In this document: piece by piece, positions 43,283 to 52,594 of the stretch
Layout of the letters: each line of letters opens with the position of its first letter
Numbering within the stretch: position 1 is the stretch's first letter
NCBI RefSeq assembly: GCF_023373525.1
Contig: NZ_CP097218.1
Span: forward strand, 3,534,001-3,598,000
Source of the DNA: Brachybacterium kimchii
Lineage (GTDB): Bacteria > Actinomycetota > Actinomycetes > Actinomycetales > Dermabacteraceae
Length of the DNA stretch: 64,000 nucleotides
Direction: 5' to 3'
Notes under the pieces: model-generated
What the model was told of the DNA's origin: nothing
Seen by the model: only the letters and a program-made list of their open reading frames with translations
Database searches by the model: none
Translations under genes and position numbers: made by a program

Positions 43283-43356
43283 AATCCCTCCGCGAGTACG
43301 AGCTCGATCAGGTTCAGCGGGTGTGTTCTCAGCCCTGGTCAGGGCACCCCGTGCAC
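43283..43356 (-). ncRNA. TPP riboswitch (THI element)
   Basis: On the minus strand the sequence contains in order GGGGTGCC (43350-43343), the conserved CTGAGA (43332-43327), ACCCGCTGAACCTGATC (the ACCTGATC core at 43313-43306), and the 3' strand GCGGAGGGA (43293-43285). These are the invariant elements of thiamine pyrophosphate riboswitches. The GGAGGG at its 3' end is the ribosome site of the TenA_E gene, 9 nt before the ATG, so TPP binding should block translation. Confidence 0.95.
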
Positions 43357-43442
43357 GTGCGAGGCTATCGCCGCCGCGCCCATCGGACACGGTCGTCCCG
43401 CGGCGTGAGAGGGAGCGGGGCCTGCGGGAGGACGCCGCGGTC

Positions 43443-43448
43443 TACGCT
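43443..43448 (+). promoter_or_regulatory. -10 box of a likely leaderless promoter
   Basis: TACGCT lies 7 nt before the ATG at 43456, with no ribosome-binding site between them. Confidence 0.5.
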
Positions 43449-43455
43449 TCGCAGC

Positions 43456-44631
43456 ATGCTCGGACTCCTGCGCAGGCGCGCCGGCGCGCTCGCGATCGGG
43501 GCGCTCGCCCTGGGCGCCGTGCTGTGCGTCCTCAGCGGCGGGCTGCCTTCGCAGGATCTCGCAGCACTGATGGCGCGGGTCGCGCCCGTGCTCGGATTCG
43601 TCCTCGCGATCGCGGTGCTCGCCGAGCTCGCGCGCGAAGCAGGACTCCTGGACGTGATCGCCCACGGCCTCACCGTCCTCGCGCACGGGCGCACCGCGGT
43701 GCTGTGGTGCGCCGTGTGCGCGCTCGCCGTGGTGTGCACGGCCTTCTTCTCCCTGGACACGACGGCGCTGATCATGACCCCGGTGGTCGTGCTCACGGCG
43801 CGGCGCGTCGACGTGCCCGCGGTGCCCTTCGCCCTGGCCACGGTGTGGCTCGCGAACACGGCGTCCCTGCTGCTGCCGGTCTCGAACCTCACGAACCTGC
43901 TGGCCAGGGACGTCCTGGGCGGGGGCACGGCGTCCTTCCTGGCCCGCAGCGCGGCACCGACCCTGGTCGCGATCGTGGTGCCGGTGGCCCTCGTGGCCGT
44001 CGTCCATCGCCGGGACCTGCAGGGTCGATTCCGGGCGTCGCCCGCCCCGCAGATCCATGACCGCGCGCTGCTGCGGATCAGCGGATGCGTGGTCGTCGTG
44101 CTGCTGCCCCTGCTCGTGGTGGTGCCCGCGGTGTGGATCCCGGCGGGCGCCGCCGCGCTCGTGCTGCTGCTCGCCTTCGCGCTGCGGCGCCGCGAGGCGA
44201 TCGGAGCGCACCTGGTGCCCTGGCGTCCGCTCGCGATCGCCCTCGCCCTCTTCGTGCTGGTGGAGACCGCGCACGTGCAGGGTGCGACGTCGTTCGTGCT
44301 GCGCGCGGCCGACGGCGGCACGGGGCCGATGGGGCTGCTGCGCACGGCCGGCACCTCGGCGCTCGCGGCGAACGTGCTCGACAACCTCCCCGCCTTCCTC
44401 CTCCTCGAGCATCGCGCGGGGGACGATCCCACCTCCACCATGGCCCTGCTGATCGGTGTGGACGCGGGGCCGCTCATCACCCCGTGGGCATCGTTGGCCA
44501 CGCTCCTGTGGCATCAGCGGATGCAGGCGATGGGCGTGCGGATCCCCTGGGTGCGCTTCATGGCGCTGGGCGCGGTCGCGGTGGTGATCACGGTGCCGCT
44601 GGCGACTCTCGCGCTGGCCGTCCTGGAGTGA
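43456..44631 (+). CDS. ArsB/NhaD (SLC13-like) ion permease
   Basis: 391 residues with ten or more helices. FFSLDTTALIMTPVVVLTARR near residue 100, NTASLLLPVSNLTNLLARDVL near 140 and ANVLDNLPAFLLLEH near 310 are the paired motifs of the ion transporter superfamily. Arsenite, sodium/proton and dicarboxylate carriers share this fold. There is no arsR or arsC nearby, so arsenite export is not supported by context. The gene stands divergent from the thiamine pair. Confidence 0.82.
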   Translation: MLGLLRRRAGALAIGALALGAVLCVLSGGLPSQDLAALMARVAPVLGFVLAIAVLAELAREAGLLDVIAHGLTVLAHGRTAVLWCAVCALAVVCTAFFSLDTTALIMTPVVVLTARRVDVPAVPFALATVWLANTASLLLPVSNLTNLLARDVLGGGTASFLARSAAPTLVAIVVPVALVAVVHRRDLQGRFRASPAPQIHDRALLRISGCVVVVLLPLLVVVPAVWIPAGAAALVLLLAFALRRREAIGAHLVPWRPLAIALALFVLVETAHVQGATSFVLRAADGGTGPMGLLRTAGTSALAANVLDNLPAFLLLEHRAGDDPTSTMALLIGVDAGPLITPWASLATLLWHQRMQAMGVRIPWVRFMALGAVAVVITVPLATLALAVLE

Positions 44632-44643
44632 GCGGTCGGGCGC

Positions 44644-45216
44644 TCAGGCGGCCCCCGGCTCGGACAGCAGACGCTCGGGGATCCGCTCGCGTCCGTCGAC
44701 CTGGGCCACGAGATCGCGGTCGATCCGGCTGCCGCGCCGGACGATCGTGAGCGTGCCGCGGACCTCGAGGATCACCAGCTCCACCTCGTCGAGGGCGAGC
44801 ACCCCGCTCACGCGCAGACGATCCAGCAGCATGCCGCGCGTCAGCCTGCTGCGACGCAGGCCGGCCGCGACCGGCTCCCCGTCGACCATGACGACGACGG
44901 GACGCGTGCGCCGCAGGAGCAGGGGGACGCGGCGGAACCTGCCCGTGACGTACTCGAGGACGACCAGGGTGCTCAGCACGACGATCGCGCCGAGCATCGT
45001 CGGGGATTCGCCGAGGGTCGCGCGGGCGGTGATGCCGCCGACGACGGCGAGGACCACGAAGCTGCCGGCGCTGGGCCGGGCCATCAGGCGCGGGCCGATC
45101 ACCTGCATGAGCAGGGAGAAGAAGCCGTACAGCACGATGGTCGAGGCGACGACGCCGAGGACCGCGCTGCCGCTGATCCCGACGTAGTCGCGCCAGATGA
45201 GGTCCCAGTCGATCAT
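44644..45216 (-). CDS. DUF421 (YetF/YcaP) membrane protein
   Basis: 190 residues. Three N-terminal helices (~15-90) precede a cytoplasmic DUF421 domain: RRTRPVVVMVDGEPVAAGLRRSRLTRGMLLDRLR, then DEVELVILEVRGTLTIVRR. This is the complete YetF layout; the role in cells is poorly known. It starts 45 bp after the aconitase stop on the same strand and may be read through from it. Confidence 0.88.
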   Translation of the reverse strand: MIDWDLIWRDYVGISGSAVLGVVASTIVLYGFFSLLMQVIGPRLMARPSAGSFVVLAVVGGITARATLGESPTMLGAIVVLSTLVVLEYVTGRFRRVPLLLRRTRPVVVMVDGEPVAAGLRRSRLTRGMLLDRLRVSGVLALDEVELVILEVRGTLTIVRRGSRIDRDLVAQVDGRERIPERLLSEPGAA

Positions 45217-45261
45217 GGGGCCATTGTCGTCCCTCGGGACCCGCGCCTCACGACTCGCGAC

Positions 45262-47235
45262 TCACGCCTCGCGCGCGGCGAGCGGGATCCGTCCTCCCGC
45301 GAGCACCATCTCCACCTGGCGCGGCGAGAGCCGGTGGTGCACGGCGACCTCCCGGTCCCCGATCCGTGCGGTGAGGTCCGTGCCGGCCTCGAGCGCCGCG
45401 TGGACGCCGTCGATCTCGACGAGGTCGCCCGCGGAGATCCGGTCGTGGTCCTCGGGGTCGTCGAACTCGAGGGCGAGGATCCCGAAGTTCGCGAGGTTCT
45501 GCCAGTGGATGCGGGCGAAGGACACCGCGATGACCGCCTTCAGCCCCAGGTAGCGGGGAGCGATCACGGCGTGCTCGCGCGAGGAGCCCTGCCCGTAGTT
45601 CTTCCCGGCGACCACCACGTGGCCTCCCGAATCCTTCGCCTTCCCGGCGTTCGCGGGATAGTCCGGGTCGATGCGGGTGAAGGTGAACTCGGAGATCTTC
45701 GGGATGTTCGAGCGGTACGGGAGCACGCGCGAGCCGGCGGGCATGATCTCGTCGGTCGAGACGTCGTCGCCCATCACCAGGATCACGGGGGCCCGCAGAT
45801 CGTCGTCGATCGGCGCGAACTCGGGGAGGGAGGAGATGTTCGGCCCCTTCACGAGCTCGACCTCGCGGGCCTCCTCGAGCGGCAGCGGCGGCTGCAGCAT
45901 GTCCTCGATGCGCGCGAAGGTCTCGGGGAGCTGCGGGCGCGGGGCCGGGATCCCGAGCGAGTCCGTGAGCGTGCGCGGATCGGTGATCCGTCCGGTCAGC
46001 GCCGCCGCGGCCGCGGTCTCGGGCGAGCACAGCCACACCGAGTCCTCCTCGGTGCCCGAGCGGCCCGGGAAGTTGCGGGGCATGGTGCGCAGGGAGTTGC
46101 GTCCGCTCGCGGGGGCCTGGCCCATCCCGATGCAGCCCAGGCATCCGGACTGGTGGATGCGCGCCCCGGAGGCCACCAGATCGGTGAGCCAGCCGCCGGC
46201 GATCAGGTCCGCGAGGACCTCGCGGGAGGTCGGGTTCACGTCGACCGAGACGGCTTCGTGGGCCTGGCGGCCGCGCAGGGTCTCGGCGAACGCGGCGAAG
46301 TCCCGCAGTCCGGGGTTCGCCGAGGAGCCGACGACCACCTGGAACACGTCCTCGTCCTCGACCTCGGCGACGGGACGCACGTTGCCGGGGGAGGAGGGCG
46401 CGGCGATCAGCGGCTCGAGGGCGCTCAGGTCGATGTGCTCGGTGACGTCGTACTCCGCGCCCTCGTCGGCCTCGAGGCGCGTGAACTCGTCACCGCGGCC
46501 GACGGCCCGCAGGTAGTCGCGGACGGCGTCGTCGGCGGGGAAGACGGTCGCGGTCGCGCCGAGCTCGGCGCCCATGTTCGCGATCACGTGCCGGTCCATC
46601 GCGGTGAGCTGCGCGAGACCCTCGCCGTGGTACTCGATGATGCGGCCGACGCCGCCGCTGACGCCGTGGCGGCGCAGCATCTCCAGCACCACGTCCTTGG
46701 CGCTCACCCAGTCCGGCAGCTCGCCGGTGAGCTCGACGCCCCAGACCTCGGGCATGGCGACGTAGAGCGGCTGGCCGGCCATCGCCATCGCGATCTCCAG
46801 GCCGCCCACGCCGATCGCGAGCATGCCGAGCGCGCCCGCGGCGCAGGTGTGCGAGTCCGAGCCGATCAGCGTCGCGCCCGGACGGCCGAAGTGGGCCTGG
46901 TGCACGGGGTGGGAGACCCCGTTGCCGGCCTTGGAGAACCAGAGGCCGAAGCGCCGCGCGGCCGAGAGCAGGAACAGGTGGTCGTCGGGGTTCTTCTCGT
47001 CCGTCTGCAGCAGGTTGTGGTCCACGTACTGCACGGAGAGCTCGGTGCGGATCCGGTCCAGACCCATGGCCTCGAGCTCGAGCATGACCATGGTGCCGGT
47101 CGCGTCCTGGGTGAGCGTCTGGTCGACCCGCAGGCCGATCTCGCTGCCGGGGACCATGTCGCCCTCGACGAGATGGGACGCGATGAGCTGGTGTGCGACG
47201 GTCTGCGCTCGGGTGCTGTCCACGGTGATGTCCAC
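45262..47235 (-). CDS. acn: aconitate hydratase, Aquifex-type
   Basis: 657 residues, matching the shorter bacterial aconitase of the Aquifex type rather than the ~900-residue AcnA. The [4Fe-4S] cysteines are Cys in LIGSDSHTCAAGALG (near 145) and the pair in QSGCLGCIGMG (near 365). The swivel domain at the C-terminus holds YGQGSSREHAVIAPRYLG near 560. It interconverts citrate, cis-aconitate and isocitrate in the TCA cycle. The GTG at 47235 has GGAGG about 8 nt upstream. It is divergent from the ABC importer operon. Confidence 0.92.
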   Translation of the reverse strand: MDITVDSTRAQTVAHQLIASHLVEGDMVPGSEIGLRVDQTLTQDATGTMVMLELEAMGLDRIRTELSVQYVDHNLLQTDEKNPDDHLFLLSAARRFGLWFSKAGNGVSHPVHQAHFGRPGATLIGSDSHTCAAGALGMLAIGVGGLEIAMAMAGQPLYVAMPEVWGVELTGELPDWVSAKDVVLEMLRRHGVSGGVGRIIEYHGEGLAQLTAMDRHVIANMGAELGATATVFPADDAVRDYLRAVGRGDEFTRLEADEGAEYDVTEHIDLSALEPLIAAPSSPGNVRPVAEVEDEDVFQVVVGSSANPGLRDFAAFAETLRGRQAHEAVSVDVNPTSREVLADLIAGGWLTDLVASGARIHQSGCLGCIGMGQAPASGRNSLRTMPRNFPGRSGTEEDSVWLCSPETAAAAALTGRITDPRTLTDSLGIPAPRPQLPETFARIEDMLQPPLPLEEAREVELVKGPNISSLPEFAPIDDDLRAPVILVMGDDVSTDEIMPAGSRVLPYRSNIPKISEFTFTRIDPDYPANAGKAKDSGGHVVVAGKNYGQGSSREHAVIAPRYLGLKAVIAVSFARIHWQNLANFGILALEFDDPEDHDRISAGDLVEIDGVHAALEAGTDLTARIGDREVAVHHRLSPRQVEMVLAGGRIPLAAREA

Positions 47236-47369
47236 GATGCTGTCCTCCAGAGATCGTGGTCCGCCGTCGGCCCGACGGTGGACCTCTTTCGAGAGTAGGC
47301 CAGGTGGCGCGGGGGCAGGGGCGGGCGACGAGCACGAAGTGGCGCTCGGTGGAATTCGGCGTGCACTTA

Positions 47370-47409
47370 TGTGCGAGCCATGCGCACAACAGAGCGCCGT
47401 TGCTACGGT
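47370..47409 (+). promoter_or_regulatory. promoter and dyad upstream of the ABC importer operon
   Basis: TACGGT at 47404-47409 is a plausible -10. Upstream, TGTGCG at 47370-47375 and CGCACA at 47383-47388 form an inverted repeat that covers the -35 region. A SorC-type regulator encoded at the end of the operon is a candidate to bind it. Confidence 0.4.
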
Positions 47410-47494
47410 GACGACGGTCACTGCGAGACCGCTGATGCCGCGGCGCGCAGTCGTGCACGAACGATGGAGCTCCACGGAGAGGAACCACTCTGAG

Positions 47495-48466
47495 ATGAGC
47501 CTCGAAGCCCCCGCCCTCCCCGCTGATCGCGCCCCAGGATCGGCGGCATCCGGGCTCGGCCCGCTCCCGCCGCAGCGACTGGCCGCCCGCCGCCGGCGCA
47601 GACGCCGCGGCTACGCGCTGTTCGCTCTGTTCGCCTTCCCGAACCTCGCGCTGATCGCGGTCTTCGCCTACTGGCCGATCATCGCGAACCTCTATCTCAG
47701 CCTCACCGACTGGGACTTCATCTCGCCCCAGCCGCTGTTCATCGGGCTGACGAACTACACGTCGATGCTCGCCTCGCCCTCGTTCCACAAGGTGCTGTGG
47801 GTCTCCGTGGTGTGGGTCGTGGTGGTCGTGGGGATCAGTCTGCTGCTCGGTGTGCTGCTGGCCGCGCTGTTCTCCAAGAAGCTGCGCGGCACTCCGGTCG
47901 TCACCGGTGTGGTGTTCGCGCCGCACGTGGTCTCCGGCGCGGCGATCGCGGTGGTGTGGCTGTTCATCTTCGACCCCAACTACGGGCTCGCCCGGGTCGT
48001 CTTCGACCTCTTCGGCGCCCAGTCGCCGAGCTGGACCACCGATGCCCACTGGGCGCTGCCAGCCCTGCTGATCGTCTCGATCTGGAAGGGCGTCGGCTTC
48101 GTCTCGATCGTGTACCTGGCAGGGATCCAGGGGCTCCCCTCGGATGTGCTCGAGGCCGCGAAGCTCGACGGCGCGAGCGCCTTCCAGACCTTCACGCGGG
48201 TGATCCTGCCGCTGCTCTCGCCCACGACGTTCTTCCTGGTCATCACCCAGACGATCGGGGCATTCCAGGCGTTCGACCTGATCGCGGTGATGACCAGCGG
48301 CGGGCCGGCGTCCTCGACCACCACCCTGAGCTGGTTCATCTACGAGCAGGCGTTCCTGCGCTCGAACGTCGGCCTCTCCGCGGCTGCGGGGACCGTCATG
48401 TTCGTGCTGCTGATGATCATCACGGCCTTCCAGTTCCGGTTCGTCGAGAGGAAGGTGCACTACTGA
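47495..48466 (+). CDS. CUT1-type ABC permease (UgpA-like)
   Basis: 323 residues. A basic N-terminus is followed by six helices. The EAA loop near residue 220 reads DVLEAAKLDGASAFQTFTRVILPLL, the ATPase-contact motif. It resembles UgpA/MalF inner-membrane subunits for glycerol-3-phosphate or sugars. It forms an operon with a second permease (TGATG overlap), a substrate-binding lipoprotein and a glycerophosphodiesterase. No ATPase gene follows, so a shared ATPase elsewhere must energise it. Confidence 0.88.
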   Translation: MSLEAPALPADRAPGSAASGLGPLPPQRLAARRRRRRRGYALFALFAFPNLALIAVFAYWPIIANLYLSLTDWDFISPQPLFIGLTNYTSMLASPSFHKVLWVSVVWVVVVVGISLLLGVLLAALFSKKLRGTPVVTGVVFAPHVVSGAAIAVVWLFIFDPNYGLARVVFDLFGAQSPSWTTDAHWALPALLIVSIWKGVGFVSIVYLAGIQGLPSDVLEAAKLDGASAFQTFTRVILPLLSPTTFFLVITQTIGAFQAFDLIAVMTSGGPASSTTTLSWFIYEQAFLRSNVGLSAAAGTVMFVLLMIITAFQFRFVERKVHY

Positions 48467-49407
48467 TGGCGACCTCCGTGCCCTCCCGGACCGCGTCCGG
48501 GGATCTCGAGCCCTACGCCGCGCAGGATCCATCGGCCCCCGGCCCTGCCGGCCGGAAGGGGGCGCCGCGCCGACGCCGCGGGTCCCTCACGCGCAACTGG
48601 TGGGGCTACCTGCTGCTGATCGCCGTCGGTCTGGTCTTCCTGATCCCGCTGTACATGCTGCTGTCCACGTCCTTCAAGGCGAACAACGACATCTACACCT
48701 GGCCCATGAAGTGGCTGCCCCGCAGCCTCACGTTCGAGAACCTGCGCGAGGCCTGGCGCATCGCGCCCTTCGGGGCCTTCATCAAGAACTCGCTGATCGT
48801 GACGGTGGTCGGGGCCGTGCTGAAAGTGGTGCTCGCGATCTTCGCGGCCTACGCCTTCGCCTTCCTCCCGTTCCCCGGCAAGAAGTGGCTGTTCGTGGTG
48901 ATGCTCGGTGCCCTCATGGTCCCCGGGCACGTGACCCTGCTGGTCAACTACCTGACCATGGGCAACCTGCACCTGATCAACACCTACGCGGGTCTGATCC
49001 TCCCCGGGGTGGCCTCGGCATTCGGCACCTTCCTGCTGCGTCAGCACTTCATGTCGCTGCCGGACGAGGTGTTCGAAGCGGCGGAGGTCGACGGCTGCGG
49101 TCATCTGCGCCGGCTGGTCTCCTTCGTGCTGCCGATGTCCGTGCCCGCCGTCGCCACCGTCGCGCTGGTCGCCGTGATCGACGAGTGGAACAACTTCGTG
49201 TGGCCGCTGATCATCACGAACTCGGTGAACATGCGCACCCTGCCGATCGGCCTGATGTACCTGAAGTCGAACGACGGCGTGACCAACTGGGGCGTGCTCA
49301 TGTCCGGCACCCTCATCGTCGTCCTGCCGATGCTCCTGGTGTTCCTGTGCGCGCAGCGCTACATCGTCACCGGCCTCACCGGTGCCGCCGCCGGCAACGG
49401 GCGCTGA
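48466..49407 (+). CDS. CUT1-type ABC permease (UgpE-like)
   Basis: 313 residues, six helices after a basic, disordered N-terminus of ~45 residues. The EAA loop is DEVFEAAEVDGCGHLRRLVSFVLPM near 205. Its ATG shares a base with the upstream stop. Together with the preceding permease it makes the heterodimeric channel of the importer. Confidence 0.88.
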   Translation: MATSVPSRTASGDLEPYAAQDPSAPGPAGRKGAPRRRRGSLTRNWWGYLLLIAVGLVFLIPLYMLLSTSFKANNDIYTWPMKWLPRSLTFENLREAWRIAPFGAFIKNSLIVTVVGAVLKVVLAIFAAYAFAFLPFPGKKWLFVVMLGALMVPGHVTLLVNYLTMGNLHLINTYAGLILPGVASAFGTFLLRQHFMSLPDEVFEAAEVDGCGHLRRLVSFVLPMSVPAVATVALVAVIDEWNNFVWPLIITNSVNMRTLPIGLMYLKSNDGVTNWGVLMSGTLIVVLPMLLVFLCAQRYIVTGLTGAAAGNGR

Positions 49408-49434
49408 GCCGGAACCGATCGTCGAAGGAGAGAC

Positions 49435-50829
49435 ATGCCGATCCATCCTGCGGGCCGCGCCCCTCGCCGCGGCCTCCGCCGACCCGCCCCGTCCCGTCGG
49501 ACCCTGCTGGGCGCCGGCCTGCTGGGCGGGGCGCTCCCGCTCCTCTCGGGCTGCTTCGGCCTCGGGGACACCGACGGCCTCGTGCTCGAGCAGCCGGCGG
49601 GCGACGTCCCCGAGAAGTACCGGGACCGCCAGCGCGTCGTCATCTGGAGCGCCTACACGGCGCACAACGCCGAGGTGATCCAGGCGAACCTCGATGCCTT
49701 CCACGAGGCGCAGGACGACATCTTCGCGGAGGTCCAGATCTTCGACAGCTACGACGGCGTCGAGTCGAAGCTCGCTGCGAGCATGCAGGCGCGCCAGGTC
49801 CCCGACATCGCCGTGTTCAGCGACGTGGTCTGGAACCGCTTCTACCTGGCCGAGGCGCTCGAGCCCCTGGGCGGCTACTTCGACGAGGGCTTCGGCACCG
49901 ACAGCTTCGACGAGCGCTTCCTGAAGGAGGGCACGGTCAAGGACGAGATCTGGTGGCTGCCCTTCGGCCGCTCGACCCCGCTGTTCTACTACAACCGGGA
50001 GATCTTCGAGGCCGCCGGCCTGCCCGATCGCGCCCCCGAGACCTTCAGCGAGTACCGCGACTGGGGGAAGGCGGTCGGCGAGGTCGAGTACAAGGGGAAG
50101 AAGGTGCCGATGCGCGCCTACGTCGGCGGGGACGACTGGTACTTCCAGGGATCCATCTGGGCCTTCGGCGGCGCGTACTCCGACGGGCTCGACATGCGCC
50201 TGACCACCGACGCCTCGATCGCCGCGCTCGAGTATGACCGCGCCTTCATCCATGACGACGGCTCCGGGTACCTGGCGGCGGACGCGACGGGCGACTTCTC
50301 CTCCGGAGCCTGTGCCTCCGCGATGCAGTCCACCGGATCCCTGTCCGGCATCAAGGAGGCGGCGACCTTCGACTTCGGATGCGGGTTCCTCCCTCGGGAG
50401 AAGGACGCCGGAGTGCCGACGGGCGGCGGAGGACTGTCGATCCTTCGCTACGCCTCGGCCGAGCGGAAGCAGGCCGCGTGGGAGGTCATCAAGTTCCTCA
50501 GCACCGGGCAGCGCACGATCGACTGGACCCTGGGCAGCGGGTACGTGCCCTGCACGAAGGATGCGATCGAGTCCGACGAGGTCGCGAAGCTCGCCGCCCA
50601 GGATCCGCGGTACAAGGTCGCCCTCGACCAGCTGGAGATCTCCCGCGAGCCCGACATCGTGCGCCGCTACGTGCCCGAGACCCTGGTCGAGGCCAAGAAC
50701 GCCATCCAGTCGGTCTACTCGGCCGGCGAGAGCGCCGAGAAGGTGCTGACGCGGATGGAGGAGGAGCTCGAGCCCGCGATCGACAGGGTTCGGGAGAAGT
50801 TCGAACGGAGAGTAGGGACGGATACATGA
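49435..50829 (+). CDS. ABC substrate-binding lipoprotein (UgpB-like), Tat-exported
   Basis: 464 residues. A twin-arginine signal (Arg21-Arg22, PSRRTLLGAG) runs into a lipobox (PLLSGC) with lipidation at Cys40. The mature protein is a family 1 extracellular solute-binding protein (NREIFEAAGLPDRAPETFSEY, PFGRSTPLFYYN). Gene order permease-permease-binding protein-GDPD points to glycerol-3-phosphate or glycerophosphodiesters as ligand. GAAGGAGA precedes the ATG, and the phosphodiesterase starts in an ATGA overlap at its stop. Confidence 0.88.
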   Translation: MPIHPAGRAPRRGLRRPAPSRRTLLGAGLLGGALPLLSGCFGLGDTDGLVLEQPAGDVPEKYRDRQRVVIWSAYTAHNAEVIQANLDAFHEAQDDIFAEVQIFDSYDGVESKLAASMQARQVPDIAVFSDVVWNRFYLAEALEPLGGYFDEGFGTDSFDERFLKEGTVKDEIWWLPFGRSTPLFYYNREIFEAAGLPDRAPETFSEYRDWGKAVGEVEYKGKKVPMRAYVGGDDWYFQGSIWAFGGAYSDGLDMRLTTDASIAALEYDRAFIHDDGSGYLAADATGDFSSGACASAMQSTGSLSGIKEAATFDFGCGFLPREKDAGVPTGGGGLSILRYASAERKQAAWEVIKFLSTGQRTIDWTLGSGYVPCTKDAIESDEVAKLAAQDPRYKVALDQLEISREPDIVRRYVPETLVEAKNAIQSVYSAGESAEKVLTRMEEELEPAIDRVREKFERRVGTDT

Positions 50830-51623
50830 CCGGCATGCTGATCGTGGGCCATCGCGGCGCGATGGCCCACGCCCCCGAGAACAGCCTGGAGTCCTACGCG
50901 CTCGCGGAGGAGGCGGGCGTCGACGAGATCGAGCTCGACGTCCGCCTGAGCGTGGATGAGCAGCTGTTCCTGCTGCACGATGCGACGCTCGACCGGACGG
51001 CGGGCTCGGACTCCGCGCGGGGACTGGGGCCCGCCGGCGAGCTGACCATGGCGCAGCTGCAGGCGGCGGTGCTCGATTCGGGACGCGGGGTGGTCTCCCT
51101 CGCGGAGATGTACGACGCCACGAGCACCGGCATCCAGCTGGAGATCAAGGCGCCGGAGACCGTGCCCCACCTCGCCCGCTACTTCGCGGAGCACCGGGCC
51201 GACGCCGAGCGGACCGTGCTCATGAGCTTCCAGGAGGATGCCCTGCGCGAGGCGGCGCGGCTGATGCCGCAGGTGCGCCGCGGGGTGATCCGCAAGGACC
51301 TCGCGACGGCCGACGCCTTCCCCGGCGGCTGGCAGGGCCTGGTCGAGCACACCCGCGCCCAGCGGCTCGCCGTCGGCCTCGAGGGACTCACGGAGGAGGC
51401 CGCCGCGCAGATCCGTGGCCAGGAACTGGAGCTGCACGTGTGGCCGATGCGCTCGCTGGAGAACATGCGTGACGCGGTGCGTCTGCAGGCCGACGGCACC
51501 ACCTCGGACGATCCCGCGCTGGCGATGCAGTGGCTGCGCGAGGTGCAGGACGAGCAGGCGTCGGCGGACCGGCAGGAGACGGCGGGACGGCAGGAGCCGG
51601 CGGGATGGGCACCGGGCGCGTGA
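50826..51623 (+). CDS. ugpQ: glycerophosphodiester phosphodiesterase
   Basis: 265 residues of GDPD TIM barrel without a signal peptide. The catalytic motif GHRGAMAHAPENSLESY near residue 8 includes both His/Arg and the Glu of APEN; ELDVRLSVDEQLFLLHDATLDR near 38 gives the metal-binding Glu-Asp and the second His. It splits glycerophosphodiesters into glycerol-3-phosphate and an alcohol in the cytoplasm. Overlap with the binding protein (ATGA) ties it to uptake of that substrate. Confidence 0.9.
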   Translation: MTGMLIVGHRGAMAHAPENSLESYALAEEAGVDEIELDVRLSVDEQLFLLHDATLDRTAGSDSARGLGPAGELTMAQLQAAVLDSGRGVVSLAEMYDATSTGIQLEIKAPETVPHLARYFAEHRADAERTVLMSFQEDALREAARLMPQVRRGVIRKDLATADAFPGGWQGLVEHTRAQRLAVGLEGLTEEAAAQIRGQELELHVWPMRSLENMRDAVRLQADGTTSDDPALAMQWLREVQDEQASADRQETAGRQEPAGWAPGA

Positions 51624-52591
51624 GCGGTTCTCCGCCGGAGCGGCCGGCCGCGTCGGCCTCCACGATGCCGCTGGACCAGCAGATCCTGCACGTGTACGTC
51701 GCCCTGCAGAACCTCGCGCAGGGTCGGACGGTCAACGAGATCGCCGAGGAGATCGGGAAGTCCCGCTTCGTGACCGCCCGCATGGTCCGACGCGCACGGG
51801 ATCTGGGCCTGGTCGAGGTCCGAGCGGCGGTCGCCGACCCGATCGACGTCGCCCTCTCCGCGCGGCTCGCCCAGCGCTACGGACTCCGGTCCGCGCTGGT
51901 CGTCGCGACGCACTCGGACCGGGATCCCGAGGCGCGGGAGGCGATCGCCGCGGTCGCGGCGCGCTTCATCCGGGAGACGGTCCAGGAGGACGACGTGCTG
52001 GGATTCACCCCCGGGCGCACGCTCGTGCAGGCCTCTCAGCAGGTGGAGGAGCTCCCCAGCGCCGACGTGGTCCAGCTGACGGGCGTCGGCTGGCCGCGGC
52101 TCGGGGACGGCGTCGAGGTGATCTCCAACATCGGCCGTGCGACCGGCGGAGCGACGTACCCGCTGTACGTCCCGATCCTCATCGAGCCCGAGGAGGTCGC
52201 GATCCTCCGGCATCCGATGATCCAGCAGGTGCAGCGTCGCTTCGCGCATGTGCAGAAGGCGTTCCTGACCATCGGCGGCTGGCCCGACTCCTCGCTGCTG
52301 GCGAGGATCCTGGAGGAGAAGGGGGAGCGCGAGCGGTTCGAGATGCGCGGGGTCGTCGCCGAGATCGGCACCAGCCTGCTCGACATCGACGGGGCCAGCG
52401 TCGACGGCCTCGGGGAGCGGTTCACCGGCATCCCCGAGGACCAGCTGCGACGGGTGCCCCTGCGCGTCGCCGTCGGCGGGGGAGAGGGCAAGCACCGTGC
52501 AGTGCTCGCGACCCTCCGATCGGGGCTCGCCCATGTCGTGATCACAGACGTGCGCGCCGCGGAGCTCGCCCTGGAGGCCGCGGAGACGTGA
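51605..52591 (+). CDS. SorC-family transcriptional regulator
   Basis: About 328 residues. The N-terminal helix-turn-helix (LQNLAQGRTVNEIAEEIGKSRFVTARMVRRA, key part VNEIAEEIGKSRFVTARMV) is followed by the sugar-phosphate-binding domain (TPGRTLVQASQQVEEL, GGWPDSSLLARI, VAVGGGEGKHRAVLATLRSG). Such proteins sense phosphorylated sugars or polyols. The ATG at 51605 has AGGAG 7 nt upstream; a GTG at 51620 overlapping the ugpQ stop is the alternative. Its position implies autogenous control of the importer operon. Confidence 0.88.
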   Translation: MGTGRVSGSPPERPAASASTMPLDQQILHVYVALQNLAQGRTVNEIAEEIGKSRFVTARMVRRARDLGLVEVRAAVADPIDVALSARLAQRYGLRSALVVATHSDRDPEAREAIAAVAARFIRETVQEDDVLGFTPGRTLVQASQQVEELPSADVVQLTGVGWPRLGDGVEVISNIGRATGGATYPLYVPILIEPEEVAILRHPMIQQVQRRFAHVQKAFLTIGGWPDSSLLARILEEKGERERFEMRGVVAEIGTSLLDIDGASVDGLGERFTGIPEDQLRRVPLRVAVGGGEGKHRAVLATLRSGLAHVVITDVRAAELALEAAET

Positions 52592-52594
52592 GAG

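Noticed and set aside
43456..44631. Arsenite exporter label for the ArsB-type permease
   Set aside because: No arsR, arsC or arsenic-linked gene is nearby, and the fold is shared by many anion carriers.
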